NCBI RefSeq assembly: GCF_004785645.1
Contig: NZ_SRPE01000014.1
Coordinates: 1 to 64,000 of the forward strand
Direction: 5' to 3'
From: Empedobacter tilapiae
GTDB lineage: Bacteria > Bacteroidota > Bacteroidia > Flavobacteriales > Weeksellaceae
Length of the DNA: 64,000 nt
Position 1 is the first letter of the stretch. Every line of letters starts with the position of its first letter. The notes beneath the pieces were generated by a model. The model made no database searches and was not told where the DNA came from. It was given only the letters and a program-made list of their open reading frames with translations. The position numbers and the translations under genes were made by a program. Shown in pieces: positions 18,201 to 25,873 of the stretch.

Positions 18201-19145
18201 AGCTACATTTATGTTATTCTTAGTTATATTGATAATATACTGTGTAGTCCCAGAAATTTTATTGAATTGTTTTTCGTGTCTTTTTATTCTTAATCGTGAA
18301 AGCCAATCTAACTTTAAGTCATTTAACTCGTCAAAATTTAATATAGATTCTATTTGCTCTTCTATCTTAATTTTATCTGTATCATTATTTTTATCCGTTA
18401 GTAATGCAACAAGCGTTTCCTGTAAAGAATTCGCAATAGAAACATCAAAATTTATTAATTTAGATTTTCCCGTAGATTCTTCTAGCTTAAATCGACCTGC
18501 GACAATAAATTCTTCTTTTTTATCGACCCAACCAATAATAGAATAAACATCATTCTCATTTCCATCGGGATCATGAAAACCAAAAATAGAACGACAGTTA
18601 GGGTAATGCACATCAAAAGACATAGAACCCCAGCCTAAGGCTGTGAGACTCTTTAAATAATTAGTATGTTTTGGTCTTGTGTTCCATTCATCAAGGCTAT
18701 ATCTTCTTCCAACATAATGAAAATTAAAATCTTTTCCTTCCTCACCTTCTACATACGTACAAGTATTATATTTAAATAATTTTTCGTCATATACATTCCA
18801 TATATAATCACTTTCTATAACATATTCTTTACCTGTACGTTCATTTTTAACATACCAACGATTAGGCGCAAGCGGAAGATTACCTTGCTCATCGAACTTT
18901 TTAAAATGAGCAGGTAATACAAAGTGTAAATGAACTCCCTTCTCCAGATAAATAGCATTATCATAAGAAAAAGGCCTAGGTATAATAGAATTTGTCTCTA
19001 AAGGTGTATTGGGATTTTCAAATACACCTTTTTCTTCATTCATCCAAGGTATATTTTCAAAACGAATATCTTGGCCGATAACTTGTTCTGGAGATTCTAA
19101 GTATAGCGCATTAATATGGAGAGGAAGTAATTTCATCTTAATCAA
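15279..19145 (-). CDS. Giant 1288-aa operon protein of unknown function
   Basis: The N-terminal 250 residues contain DNAIYLEKGVHLHFVLPAHF and LPLAPNRWYVKNE. I recall the same 'GVHLHW.LP...PNRW' theme in hypothetical proteins of actinobacteria and cyanobacteria, but no named family. Residues ~330-510 form a long charged coiled coil. The C-terminal half has beta-rich segments and AIKSTKI at the end. No signal peptide or membrane segment. Its ATG overlaps the 192-aa gene stop by 8 bp; a second ATG at 19136 would avoid this. Its size and coiled coil suggest a scaffold or baseplate-like component; this is inference. Confidence 0.75.
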   Translation of the reverse strand: MIKMKLLPLHINALYLESPEQVIGQDIRFENIPWMNEEKGVFENPNTPLETNSIIPRPFSYDNAIYLEKGVHLHFVLPAHFKKFDEQGNLPLAPNRWYVKNERTGKEYVIESDYIWNVYDEKLFKYNTCTYVEGEEGKDFNFHYVGRRYSLDEWNTRPKHTNYLKSLTALGWGSMSFDVHYPNCRSIFGFHDPDGNENDVYSIIGWVDKKEEFIVAGRFKLEESTGKSKLINFDVSIANSLQETLVALLTDKNNDTDKIKIEEQIESILNFDELNDLKLDWLSRLRIKRHEKQFNKISGTTQYIINITKNNINVASDGDDIDNEVVEYDIDVSNFSYNLNETIDESNITESNSDEIIRILNTLIFDSEISVNEKIIEKISSQIKTNFNELTQKDSKYKLTENLYFLNRQLNEYELECFRLNTELESLYIHWSTYLNALFVNKNKNINKIKSDLKLLISQIKKLKARVGTFESKLETSKEEFENKLKGYYQKYLTFQFVNAILKISKKGVTEEGKSEIILKIKELYNKKIDSELNLSQISKTDYYESLPPSVIISTENSKENSIFNLYSDKYKNEENQNGKDNIINVKFDNIWDEFTNNDILNQPLFQKNIKVDEWTTYKVEWEASFLPNKEGHYINNSGIFNEDFISNTYGLDELNADIIKNNDVGNIAFMPNSNTYYGNAFVGNTVKKHLLDTLKENSEKIENKVNKNIVGVINNAIDNLNKTDVLELTLSDFNNQLLQRSNALTVLPLIPNGFSDHQNLAKEITDLLTSNKKNLNLLTPNKYSVFNPFRNGAFRLNSLRIVDSFGRNIIIQPTKTLTTQNQKINNKPQWIELPPRYLQPASVDIDFDVTSTNQHSSPVIGWIIPFYLTQKLEFFDTNGKHLGSLDDSGNWESSPFEITIAKSGENYKEIIENIHLTRIVDWIKIKCKKGERKTKFMSAFIKNTQDAMANCFPEDNSNPSLLETISTIPIAITLVNINLYTKGEALYDLNFDEKISINTYDNQRQYDRVKMPMSIGDVNQYNDGVLGYWHGDLDSYYKEIEFTNEAKMPNLESEIYFEMDGSLLKGIYTGINSKKNDKKNYLRLNENRNSCKRYVLMHPKGSLNVKTGFLPVSSTKIPFDQIKNALKKIELTMLTAPILTKKESLEMSLSKDSRYRWSWIELHKTKKDENPSLENNSIKTELKKNRITQDLAIELKQGQFNRYKKFFDENEFLIYDENQNKEDNIFYINEEKWMELFNKENKDERELEIYELFKNNVMSIPPFNVNRPSNSRMVLKEGWLAIKSTKI

Positions 19146-19716
19146 TAACCTTTACAGTCGTTTCTAGTTGTTTAAAAATTTCTTCTGTTGAACCTAATTT
19201 CATCATTCTTTTAACAATAGTACGTTCAGTATTCCAAACAGAAAAACTAACAGCATTAATAGAAAACATTCCAGCTAAATCTGAGAAGAAATCCTTACTA
19301 TCTATACTTATAGATAAAGCATATTCCCATTCAGCTTTTTTATCTGTTGCTTTTAGGTCACTTCCATCCTCTTTACACTCAACCTCATTGTTATCAACTA
19401 CTTTATAATATGCTTTTTTGTATAAAAAGACAGTATCTAAATAGAATTTTATTTTATTGATATCAAAAGGTGAATCTTTTTTATTATTTTCCTTCAAATT
19501 ACCCTCTATCAACTTTTCAGTTTCCTTTTCATCTTTTCCAAATACTTTTTTAAAAGCATCTTTAATTTCTCCAATTGTAAATGATTCATTTGCTTCTACT
19601 GAAGTAGGTGTTAAAAGATATTCTTTTACAATAACTTTTTCTTTCTTTTCATTTTTTACAACTACTGCTAAATCTCTTTTTAAAAAAATAAGAGATACCC
19701 CTAATTGAAATTCCAT
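19138..19716 (-). CDS. Small uncharacterised operon protein (192 aa)
   Basis: A mixed alpha/beta protein rich in Lys and Glu, with no recognised motif. The N-terminus FQLGVSLIFLKRDLAVVVKN and C-terminus SFSVWNTERTIVKRMM look like edge strands and an amphipathic helix. It precedes the 1288-aa gene with an 8-bp overlap, so the two are probably made in fixed ratio. Its leader carries copy 1 of the operon leader repeat. Confidence 0.65.
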   Translation of the reverse strand: MEFQLGVSLIFLKRDLAVVVKNEKKEKVIVKEYLLTPTSVEANESFTIGEIKDAFKKVFGKDEKETEKLIEGNLKENNKKDSPFDINKIKFYLDTVFLYKKAYYKVVDNNEVECKEDGSDLKATDKKAEWEYALSISIDSKDFFSDLAGMFSINAVSFSVWNTERTIVKRMMKLGSTEEIFKQLETTVKVID

Positions 19717-19732
19717 AATTAAAATTTTATTT

Positions 19733-19795
19733 TATCCTACTCATCTGGCTTTTCGGAATACGCCCCGTTTAAATGGTTTCTGGACTCCATTTCTA
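19733..19795 (-). repeat. Operon leader repeat, copy 1
   Basis: On the transcript strand it runs from ATGGAGTCCAGAAACCAT through CGGGGCGTATTCCGAAAAGC to GAGTAGG, ending about 20 nt before the ATG at 19716. Copy 2 (20122-20184) differs at only a few positions. Copy 1 can encode 17 codons from ATGGAG, but copy 2 has a 1-nt insertion that breaks this frame, so the signal is conserved at nucleotide level. Confidence 0.65.
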
Positions 19796-19850
19796 TCTTA
19801 ATAAGTAAGATTTAATTCCTAACTGATAAAGGGTTTGATTTTAAAGACAA

Positions 19851-20108
19851 TTATCCATTTAATTTATCTGGACCAGTACACGCAAACTTATGCGGACCAA
19901 TTATATACTTAACCCTAAGTACTGTATCGGCATTAGTATTATTTGTCCCTTTCGAATTGTAAATTAATTCTTCACCTTCCTTAACTTCATGATGTCTATA
20001 CCACTCCTTTGTACAAACTACCCAACATTTCTCATCTAGAACTACTTCACGTTCAATTGATGTAACTGCTGCTTCATCTTTTCTATCATTAGTCATAATT
20101 GTTCCCAT
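19851..20108 (-). CDS. Small uncharacterised operon protein (85 aa)
   Basis: Contains LDEKCWVVCTKEWYRHHEVKE and RVKYIIGPHKFACTG: three cysteines, a Trp/His-rich centre and predicted short beta strands. It could be a small SH3-like or OB-like module, but nothing is recognised. It lies between the amidase and the 192-aa gene, with an operon leader repeat before and another after it. Real-gene status rests on its position, sensible composition and conserved leader. Confidence 0.6.
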   Translation of the reverse strand: MGTIMTNDRKDEAAVTSIEREVVLDEKCWVVCTKEWYRHHEVKEGEELIYNSKGTNNTNADTVLRVKYIIGPHKFACTGPDKLNG

Positions 20109-20121
20109 TTTTTTTAATATT

Positions 20122-20184
20122 TATCTTTCCCTACTCTTATGGCTTTTCGGAATACGCCCCGTTTGTAATGGTTTCTGATCTCCA
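20122..20184 (-). repeat. Operon leader repeat, copy 2
   Basis: Nearly identical to copy 1 over about 60 nt (CGGGGCGTATTCCGAAAAGC block exact), ending about 22 nt before the ATG at 20108. Confidence 0.65.
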
Positions 20185-20226
20185 TTTTATTTAAACAATT
20201 TTTGAAATATGAAAAAAGGAATAAGA

Positions 20227-21213
20227 TTAGTATTGTAAATATTTTTGATTTACCCATTTATCGTCCAATCCTATTTTTATCCAATTTTCTTTCTTTTCAT
20301 ATTCAAAAACTTCATCTCCTTTTTTCAAAACACCTATCAATTTATATTCTGATGAAGCTCCTATTCGTACATTAAGGGAAGGAGCTCCTACTATTGCTCT
20401 TTTTACCTTATTGGTATATTTTGAAGAAATCCAACACTCTTTATCTTGAGATATTTTATACCAATTATCTTTTGTATCAACTATTCTAATGATTGCGCCA
20501 TAATAAACTGCAGCTACATCTTTACTTATATTATAGTTAACATTTGGTCCAGTTCTTACATTTAGAGATTGAGTATTAATCATTGCGTAATCACAATTTG
20601 TAGGTAAAACAGGATTATAATTATGTGTTTCTAATTCTTTTATAACTAGTGGTAAAAAACTATTTTTAAAGTTTACTACTTTATTACCTCCAAAAAAATT
20701 AGTTCCTGGGCAAGTCTTATTACAACCATTACCATCATTACGAGTTCCATTATCTAGTCGAAACCAATGATGATATACAATTGATTTATCAGAAGGTTGA
20801 AGCCCAAACTTTTTACACAAAATTGCTGTTACTGAAATAATTGTATTAGCTTGTTGTGCTGTCATCACATCTGCTCCTATATCAAAATTTCCTACATTTT
20901 CTATACATATCGCGTGTGCATTTTGAAAGCTAATACATGCAGGGGATTTTTCAAAAGATCGTCCTGTTACTATACTGCCATCAGGAAAAACACTAATATG
21001 CTGGCCGATATCTGCCCATCCATTTTGTTGTACATGGCATTCTTTCATGGCCTTTTGTCTTTCAAAATGATTACTTCCATCAAAATGTTTATAATTTGGT
21101 ATGTAGGTGTGATGTTGTTGTATTTGACATATGGTTCTTGAAATTCGTATCGTTTTGATCCAATTTCTAAACTCTTCTACTGTCATTTTATAAAAGCCAT
21201 ATTTGTTTTCCAT
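20227..21213 (-). CDS. N-acetylmuramoyl-L-alanine amidase (PGRP/Amidase_2) with two SH3 domains
   Basis: A 328-aa protein. The zinc amidase domain (about 1-195) has QHHTY (His34/35), YHHWFR (His148/149) and KTCPGTNF (Cys168), the expected zinc ligands of the T7-lysozyme/PGRP fold. Two bacterial SH3 repeats follow (about 207-270, 273-328), each with LNVRTG or LNVRIG. It would cleave the MurNAc-L-Ala bond of peptidoglycan. There is no signal peptide, which is lysin-like and fits delivery by lysis or a particle rather than Sec export. It is the first gene of the nine-gene operon. Confidence 0.9.
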   Translation of the reverse strand: MENKYGFYKMTVEEFRNWIKTIRISRTICQIQQHHTYIPNYKHFDGSNHFERQKAMKECHVQQNGWADIGQHISVFPDGSIVTGRSFEKSPACISFQNAHAICIENVGNFDIGADVMTAQQANTIISVTAILCKKFGLQPSDKSIVYHHWFRLDNGTRNDGNGCNKTCPGTNFFGGNKVVNFKNSFLPLVIKELETHNYNPVLPTNCDYAMINTQSLNVRTGPNVNYNISKDVAAVYYGAIIRIVDTKDNWYKISQDKECWISSKYTNKVKRAIVGAPSLNVRIGASSEYKLIGVLKKGDEVFEYEKKENWIKIGLDDKWVNQKYLQY

Positions 21214-21252
21214 AATTGTTTGTTTTTTGTTATGCTATCGATACCAATAAAA

Positions 21253-21260
21253 CAAACTTA
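21253..21260 (-). promoter_or_regulatory. -7 box of the nine-gene operon
   Basis: On the minus strand this reads TAAGTTTG, matching TAnnTTTG, 40 nt before the amidase start codon. The -33 element is only approximate (TTTTAG). Confidence 0.45.
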
Positions 21261-21309
21261 CTTTAACTAAATACACTAAAACAGCGTAAAAACACTGGAA
21301 AATAAAAAT

Positions 21310-21325
21310 TAGGTAGATTTACCTA
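21310..21325. promoter_or_regulatory. Inverted repeat TAGGTA-N4-TACCTA (operator candidate)
   Basis: Six-bp arms separated by GATT, about 50 bp upstream of the operon -7 box. TACCTAT matches the NarL-type half-site TACYYMT, and the adjacent gene encodes a NarL/FixJ response regulator. Confidence 0.4.
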
Positions 21326-21360
21326 TTCTAGGTTTTAATCAAGAATTAATACATCTTTTG

Positions 21361-21397
21361 AAAAAAAAATCACCTATTAAGAAATCCTAATAGGTGA
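21361..21397 (-). terminator. Terminator of the two-component operon
   Basis: TCACCTATTA (21370-21379) pairs with TAATAGGTGA (21388-21397); on the minus strand it is followed by a run of about nine T. It separates the response regulator gene from the nine-gene operon. Confidence 0.8.
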
Positions 21398-21421
21398 ATG
21401 ATAAATGTTATATTGTATAAA

Positions 21422-22090
21422 TTAAATTATAAAAATATCTTGAGGATTTAGTATCTTCTTCTGAATAGCATACAAAACTAAACCTGCAATATTTTTTGTT
21501 CCAGTTTTTAGAAAAAGATTATTTTTATGACCTTCTACTGTTCGAGTCGAAATAAATAGTAGTTCACCTATTTCTTTAGCTGTATTTTGCATTGCAATAA
21601 GTTTTAATATCTCTATTTCTCGTTCTGTAATGCCCTCTGATAAAAATTGAGCAGCCGAATTAGATAACGGTATCTGATCTCTAAGCACCTCAATCTGTGT
21701 CGGTAACAAATAAAATCCATGTTTATTCACTTCATTTATTACATCTATTAACTTAGAGAGAGAAATACCTTTTGGTAAAAATGCTGCTACACCATGCTTT
21801 ATCATAAAGCTTAAAAAACTATCTTGATAATGTGATGAAATTATAATGACAGATAATTCTGGATAATTATGTTTTATAAATTGAGTTAGTTCTACACCAT
21901 TCATTTCTTTCATCTTAAGGTCGATTAACAAAATATGTGGCAATTCCTCTGCTTGTTTTAAAAAATCGATTGCTTCCTGTCCAGATGTTTTAGAAAAAAG
22001 CATGTCACAATTTTGTTGTTCTTGTAAAAACTTTGTCATCAAATCTACAATTAAATAATCATCATCTACAATTCCTATTTTTATTTTCAT
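21422..22090 (-). CDS. NarL/FixJ-family response regulator
   Basis: A 222-aa protein: receiver domain with acidic pocket Asp9-11, phosphoacceptor Asp57 (LLIDLKM), SSH switch region and Lys107 (LPKG), then a GerE/LuxR HTH (about 148-212, TEREIEILKLIAMQNTAKEI...RTVEGHKNNL). It is a transcription factor controlled by the upstream kinase; start and stop codons of the pair overlap by 1 nt. The target is unknown; the palindrome at 21310 is a candidate. Confidence 0.9.
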   Translation of the reverse strand: MKIKIGIVDDDYLIVDLMTKFLQEQQNCDMLFSKTSGQEAIDFLKQAEELPHILLIDLKMKEMNGVELTQFIKHNYPELSVIIISSHYQDSFLSFMIKHGVAAFLPKGISLSKLIDVINEVNKHGFYLLPTQIEVLRDQIPLSNSAAQFLSEGITEREIEILKLIAMQNTAKEIGELLFISTRTVEGHKNNLFLKTGTKNIAGLVLYAIQKKILNPQDIFII

Positions 22091-22887
22091 TATGATATAA
22101 CAATTAATGTTCGAAATCCATTTAGTGAGGGATAAAATTTTACTTTACCTTTTAACTGTGCAACTCTATCTTTTATACTATCTAAACCTAGTCCTGTATA
22201 TTTTGGTGTTTGCAAAACACATCCATTATCTGAATATAATAAAATTACACAATTCGTTACTTTTATTGTAATATTTATTTTGCTAGCATTAGCGTGTTTA
22301 CGTGTATTTGTAATAAGTTCTTGTAAAATTCTTACCAGATGTAATTTCTGTTCCTCCGACCATTTGATATCACGTCGTATATCAGTATAATAATTTATTT
22401 CGTAACCTGTTTTATAAAGAGAAATACATTGTTGTATCAAGTCATTTAAAGATGATTCTTTTAGTAGAGGAGGATATAAATTATGAGATAACCTTCTCGA
22501 ATCTTCAATACATTCTCCCAAGATATCATCTATTTTTTCTATCGGTATCTGCATTTGTAAGCCATACCGAATAGCTGTCATTTTACCAATAATTGCATCA
22601 TGAAGATCATTCGCAAATCGTTTACGTTCTTCTTCTAAACTTTGCAGAGTTGCTTCTTTTAGCTGTAAAGTATACTCGTGAGACATTTTTTGTTGATTCA
22701 ATTTATTCTTGTATCGCTGACGAATATTCATATTAAAAACATAAATTAAACAAATAATAATCCCACTAACAAATAGTAATACAATTACTATCCAAAAAAT
22801 GATTGTTTCTTGATTTTTCCATAACGCCAAAGATGAGTTAGCAAATAAAAATAAAAAAATACAAGAAGAAAAAGGTTGAATAACCAT
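22090..22887 (-). CDS. Sensor histidine kinase, DesK/NarX type (HisKA_3)
   Basis: One or two N-terminal membrane segments (about 1-50), a short coiled coil, the HisKA_3 H-box (FANDLHDAIIGKMTAIR, His96), an N-box (ELITNTRKHA) and a G-box (YTGLGLDSIKDRV). It phosphorylates the downstream response regulator. The ATG at 22887 overlaps the previous gene by 100 bp, unusually long; the true start may be further in, for example a TTG near 22830. The sensing part is probably supplied by the 7-TM protein encoded just upstream. Confidence 0.9.
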   Translation of the reverse strand: MVIQPFSSCIFLFLFANSSLALWKNQETIIFWIVIVLLFVSGIIICLIYVFNMNIRQRYKNKLNQQKMSHEYTLQLKEATLQSLEEERKRFANDLHDAIIGKMTAIRYGLQMQIPIEKIDDILGECIEDSRRLSHNLYPPLLKESSLNDLIQQCISLYKTGYEINYYTDIRRDIKWSEEQKLHLVRILQELITNTRKHANASKINITIKVTNCVILLYSDNGCVLQTPKYTGLGLDSIKDRVAQLKGKVKFYPSLNGFRTLIVIS

Positions 22888-23447
22888 AGCAATAAACTTA
22901 TACTTAATGGAACATTAACAATAAAATTAATTGGCAAATAAAAAATAAAATTTAATGAAAAATATAAAAGAATGATAGCATTTAATTTTAGGATTTGTTT
23001 CTCTACAAAATTATCTTTTAGCATATAAAAATAAAAAACAATACTACTTACAACTATATAAATAGAACTAAGACATCGTGTATATGTCTGAAAATGTAAA
23101 ACTGTTTCTATTTTAATATTAACGATATCTAAAACAATATAAATAAATAGTAAAATAGCAGGAATCAAACCTAAAATCTTTAATTTAGGTAACAGTGTTA
23201 GATAATAAAATAGGTAAAATAAAATCAATTCAACTAGTGCAAAAAGAGCTATAAAGTTTAAGTTTTCTTGAAAACGATAAGACCAATATCTGCTACTTAG
23301 ATCAAAGAATAAAGAGAGTAAAAGATAAGTATAAATTATTTTTTGGTAAGATTCTTTTATATTTCGAAAAATATAAATTGCCGTGCAGCCTATAAAAAGA
23401 ATAAAGGGAACTATCCATGTTCCCAAATCTAATATTTCTGTCAACAT
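22788..23447 (-). CDS. Polytopic membrane protein (about 7 TM), kinase partner
   Basis: A 219-aa protein composed almost wholly of hydrophobic helices, about seven, with short polar loops. It has no enzymatic motif. It is encoded between the 213-aa gene (7-bp gap) and the histidine kinase (overlap), so it is likely the sensory or signal-transfer component of this two-component cassette. Role inferred from position. Confidence 0.7.
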   Translation of the reverse strand: MLTEILDLGTWIVPFILFIGCTAIYIFRNIKESYQKIIYTYLLLSLFFDLSSRYWSYRFQENLNFIALFALVELILFYLFYYLTLLPKLKILGLIPAILLFIYIVLDIVNIKIETVLHFQTYTRCLSSIYIVVSSIVFYFYMLKDNFVEKQILKLNAIILLYFSLNFIFYLPINFIVNVPLSISLLLWLFNLFLLVFFYFYLLTHLWRYGKIKKQSFFG

Positions 23448-23454
23448 TTTTTTC

Positions 23455-24096
23455 TTAGTTATGTTCTAAAAGAAATAAAGTTTTTGTTGTTGGCGGGAAT
23501 GGAGGTACTAATCGTATTGTATCATAGCTAATTTCTGCTTCTTGCATACGATCTTTTTCTATATTTTTAATAATTAAATCAAGTCTATAATCTTTTTCTT
23601 TTGCTGTTCTTGCTTTTTTTATTGCAAAGTATGCTCTATGACTAGTTGTCAATAAGTCTTCTGTAGGTATTTTAAAACAACGAACTAAGTTATCATCTCC
23701 TGATACTTGTTCTTTTAAATAAGAATATGGATCTTTTTTCCATCTACTAATTCTCTTTTTAACACGCTTATCATCAATAACTTCTTTTATCATCCCTTTT
23801 TTAGTATCTTTTTTAGTATATTTTATAAGATTAGCTATTGAAATATGGTTCGAAATATCAGATTTTTTTTCCTTACAATCATGGAAATCAGAAATTATAA
23901 AAATTTGAATATCTTTAAAATCTTCAGAAATTCCTATATAAGCATGTAAATATTCTGAATCACTTCCTAAACTAGGATTACTTTCAAATTCAAAATATTC
24001 ATAATCCTTCAATATTTTTGTTAATCCTTCTACCCTATTTTCTTTTAGATACATTGACCAATTTTTAATATAGCCTTTAATTTCATCAAGTTTCAT
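23455..24096 (-). CDS. Uncharacterised cytosolic protein (213 aa)
   Basis: First gene of the four-gene two-component operon. Mixed alpha/beta with charged helices (KEKKSDISNHISIANLIKYTKK) and a C-terminal EISYDTIRLVPPFPP. No signal peptide, membrane segment or recognised domain. Tight spacing suggests a role with the sensor system. Confidence 0.6.
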   Translation of the reverse strand: MKLDEIKGYIKNWSMYLKENRVEGLTKILKDYEYFEFESNPSLGSDSEYLHAYIGISEDFKDIQIFIISDFHDCKEKKSDISNHISIANLIKYTKKDTKKGMIKEVIDDKRVKKRISRWKKDPYSYLKEQVSGDDNLVRCFKIPTEDLLTTSHRAYFAIKKARTAKEKDYRLDLIIKNIEKDRMQEAEISYDTIRLVPPFPPTTKTLFLLEHN

Positions 24097-24270
24097 TTTT
24101 CTCGTTTTTAGTTTATAGTGTAATAATATTCAATATTAAACTTTTTTTTTGACATTTTAAAATATAGAAAAACTAAGAGAATAATTAAAACTCTAAATTC
24201 AATTTCGAAAAGCTTTTTAAAGTTTTTATTTTTAACCACATATGTTTATTGATTTCTTTTTTAGCTCGTT

Positions 24271-24571
24271 TCAATGGATTGAAGCTCGTTTGCAAATTGT
24301 ATGTCGACTTTAAAACTCTTATTTACAGTAATCTCGACTTGTCAGCAATGACGGTTTTAAAATTCGTTATTATAAGTGAATTTGAATATTGAAAAAGAAT
24401 TAAAAAAACGGCATTAAAACTCACACGTTAAGAAAATGGTTGAATAAAACGTAAAAAAGGTTTTAGCCCGTAGGGTTTTTAAAATCTTTAGTGGAATGAG
24501 AACATTTTTAGTAGAGAGGTTTACAGCCAAGAGTTTTTTGATTACTTTTTTGCTCATAAAAAAGTGACATT
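24271..24571. repeat. Dispersed repeat R1 (copy A) with its 5' extension
   Basis: The core at 24410-24571 recurs at 34027-34184, 34583-34740, 49053-49211 and 60855-61015. It has hairpin 1 (24456-24489; AAAGGTTTTA...CCC-gta-GGG...TAAAATCTTT) and a terminator-like hairpin 2 (GATTAC...GTGAC region). The 5' part (24271-24409) is also repeated before copies B and C. 24097-24270 is AT-rich with nothing recognised. Confidence 0.7.
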
Positions 24572-24611
24572 AAAGAAAAGGAATACATATACCCTTCTGG
24601 AAACCTTGATG

Positions 24612-24658
24612 AAAAAACATTTGAAATTAAAAGGAGAAGCTCTAGTGGAGCTTAGGTA
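24612..24658. repeat. Dispersed repeat R2, copy 1
   Basis: About 47 bp containing GGAGAAGCTCTAGTGGAGCT, a hairpin AAGCTC/GAGCTT. Other copies are at 24733-24779, 34238-34284 and 48560-48606. Confidence 0.7.
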
Positions 24659-24732
24659 CATACGTTCATTTTTACTCATGAGTTATTATTGTTTTCAAAT
24701 GAATTCATATTCCCTTCGGGGAAGTCTTGACA

Positions 24733-24779
24733 CAAAAACATTTGAGATTAAGAGGAGAAGCTCCAGTGGAGCTTAGGTA
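24733..24779. repeat. Dispersed repeat R2, copy 2
   Basis: As copy 1, with GGAGAAGCTCCAGTGGAGCT at its centre. The two copies here are 121 bp apart. Confidence 0.7.
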
Positions 24780-24848
24780 CATTTTTAAACTTTTACCTTA
24801 ATGCAAAGTCTGTGCTAACAGAGTATGTGATTACAAAACATCAAGTCT

Positions 24849-24976
24849 GTGCCTACAAGTCGGTCAATAACGACTACTCGCTAAATGCTTTAAATCATTC
24901 ACATATAAAATGTGAACAGTAAATCATTTTTAACGCTCACTACGTCGAATTGACACTCGACTCTTCAGCAATGACG
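24849..24976. repeat. Dispersed repeat R3, copy 1 (structured)
   Basis: About 128 bp that recur at 48609-48736. Two stems are conserved: AGTCG/CGACT and TTCACAT/ATGTGAA. In copy 2 the latter is TTCGCAT/ATGCGAA, a paired A-T to G-C change. 24977-25054 shows nothing further. Confidence 0.65.
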
Positions 24977-25054
24977 ATCTATAAATTTGTTGTTAAAAGC
25001 AAACTTGAATTAGAAAAATGATTATAAAAATATCATATAACTTGAAGTTGAGTA

Positions 25055-25834
25055 TTAAATTTTATTTATTAAATCAAATTCAAGGGCAAAACGTAACAAT
25101 TCAGCAAAGGATTTTGCATCTAATTTTCGGATGATATTTTTTCTGTGCGTAGCTACTGTTTGTTTTGAAATAAATAGTTCATCAGCAATTTCTATAGAAG
25201 ATTTACCTACACTTAATAATGCTAAAACTTCCTTTTCGCGTTTGGTTAAAGAACAGTAAATTGTTGAATTATTATTGGGCGATAATACATTATAATAAGA
25301 AGGTTCACTATCTAATCCTATAAACGAAAGTCCTAGAGGTTTATGATCAGTTTTTAAAAGTGAAATATCAGTATGGACACCTAAAACTCTTATCACACCA
25401 CCATTATCAGAACTTTGTATAGTAGAAACTTGTTGTAAAATCCATTTGTAACAATTGTTAGCACAACGTATTCGGTAATCATAATGAACTTTATAGTTCA
25501 GGATTTTATTTGGAGGAAGTTGAGTAAAGAAATCAGTTACTTTCTGTTCATATTGTACAAATCGATCTTGATCTTCAGGATGAATATTATGGATAACTAA
25601 ATCTGGTGAGAAATCATCAGGTTTATATCCTATAACATTAATGATCTCAGGACTTACGAATTCCATTTTAGCTTCAAGAACATTAAAAATATAGTAATAA
25701 TAGCTTCCAGGATGGAATCTGTCAAACAGTTTTTTATAAATCTCTAATTCAAAATTAGGAGAAATCTTTGTTTTGTAATCTTTAGAAATCTCTCTCCACG
25801 TTTTTTTTACTTCATCAAACTTAAGTAGTGTCAT
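25055..25834 (-). CDS. PAS-domain LuxR-type regulator
   Basis: A 259-aa protein: PAS_3-like fold (about 45-160; FVSPEIINVIGYKPDDF, IHPEDQDRF, YRIRCANNCYKWIL, VLGVHTDISLLK) and a C-terminal GerE HTH (about 193-255; LTKREKEVLALLSVGKSSIEIADELFISKQTV in pieces). There is no receiver domain, so it probably senses a ligand or redox state through PAS. It lies 39 bp after a paralogue with an almost identical HTH; likely one operon. Confidence 0.85.
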   Translation of the reverse strand: MTLLKFDEVKKTWREISKDYKTKISPNFELEIYKKLFDRFHPGSYYYYIFNVLEAKMEFVSPEIINVIGYKPDDFSPDLVIHNIHPEDQDRFVQYEQKVTDFFTQLPPNKILNYKVHYDYRIRCANNCYKWILQQVSTIQSSDNGGVIRVLGVHTDISLLKTDHKPLGLSFIGLDSEPSYYNVLSPNNNSTIYCSLTKREKEVLALLSVGKSSIEIADELFISKQTVATHRKNIIRKLDAKSFAELLRFALEFDLINKI

Positions 25835-25873
25835 ATTTAGAGGTTTAGTGTGTTTACATTAATATCTAAAAAA

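Noticed and set aside
19733-19795. 17-codon leader peptide gene
   Set aside because: A 1-nt insertion in the second copy destroys the frame, so the peptide is not conserved.
6577-21213. Prophage
   Set aside because: Only an amidase and a collar-domain fibre are phage-like; packaging, capsid, tube, sheath and integrase genes are absent.
22788-22887. Long gene overlap as programmed overlap
   Set aside because: More simply explained by a kinase start codon further downstream than the first ATG.
24564-24776. A 70-codon plus-strand ORF
   Set aside because: It lies wholly inside dispersed repeat R2/R1 sequence.
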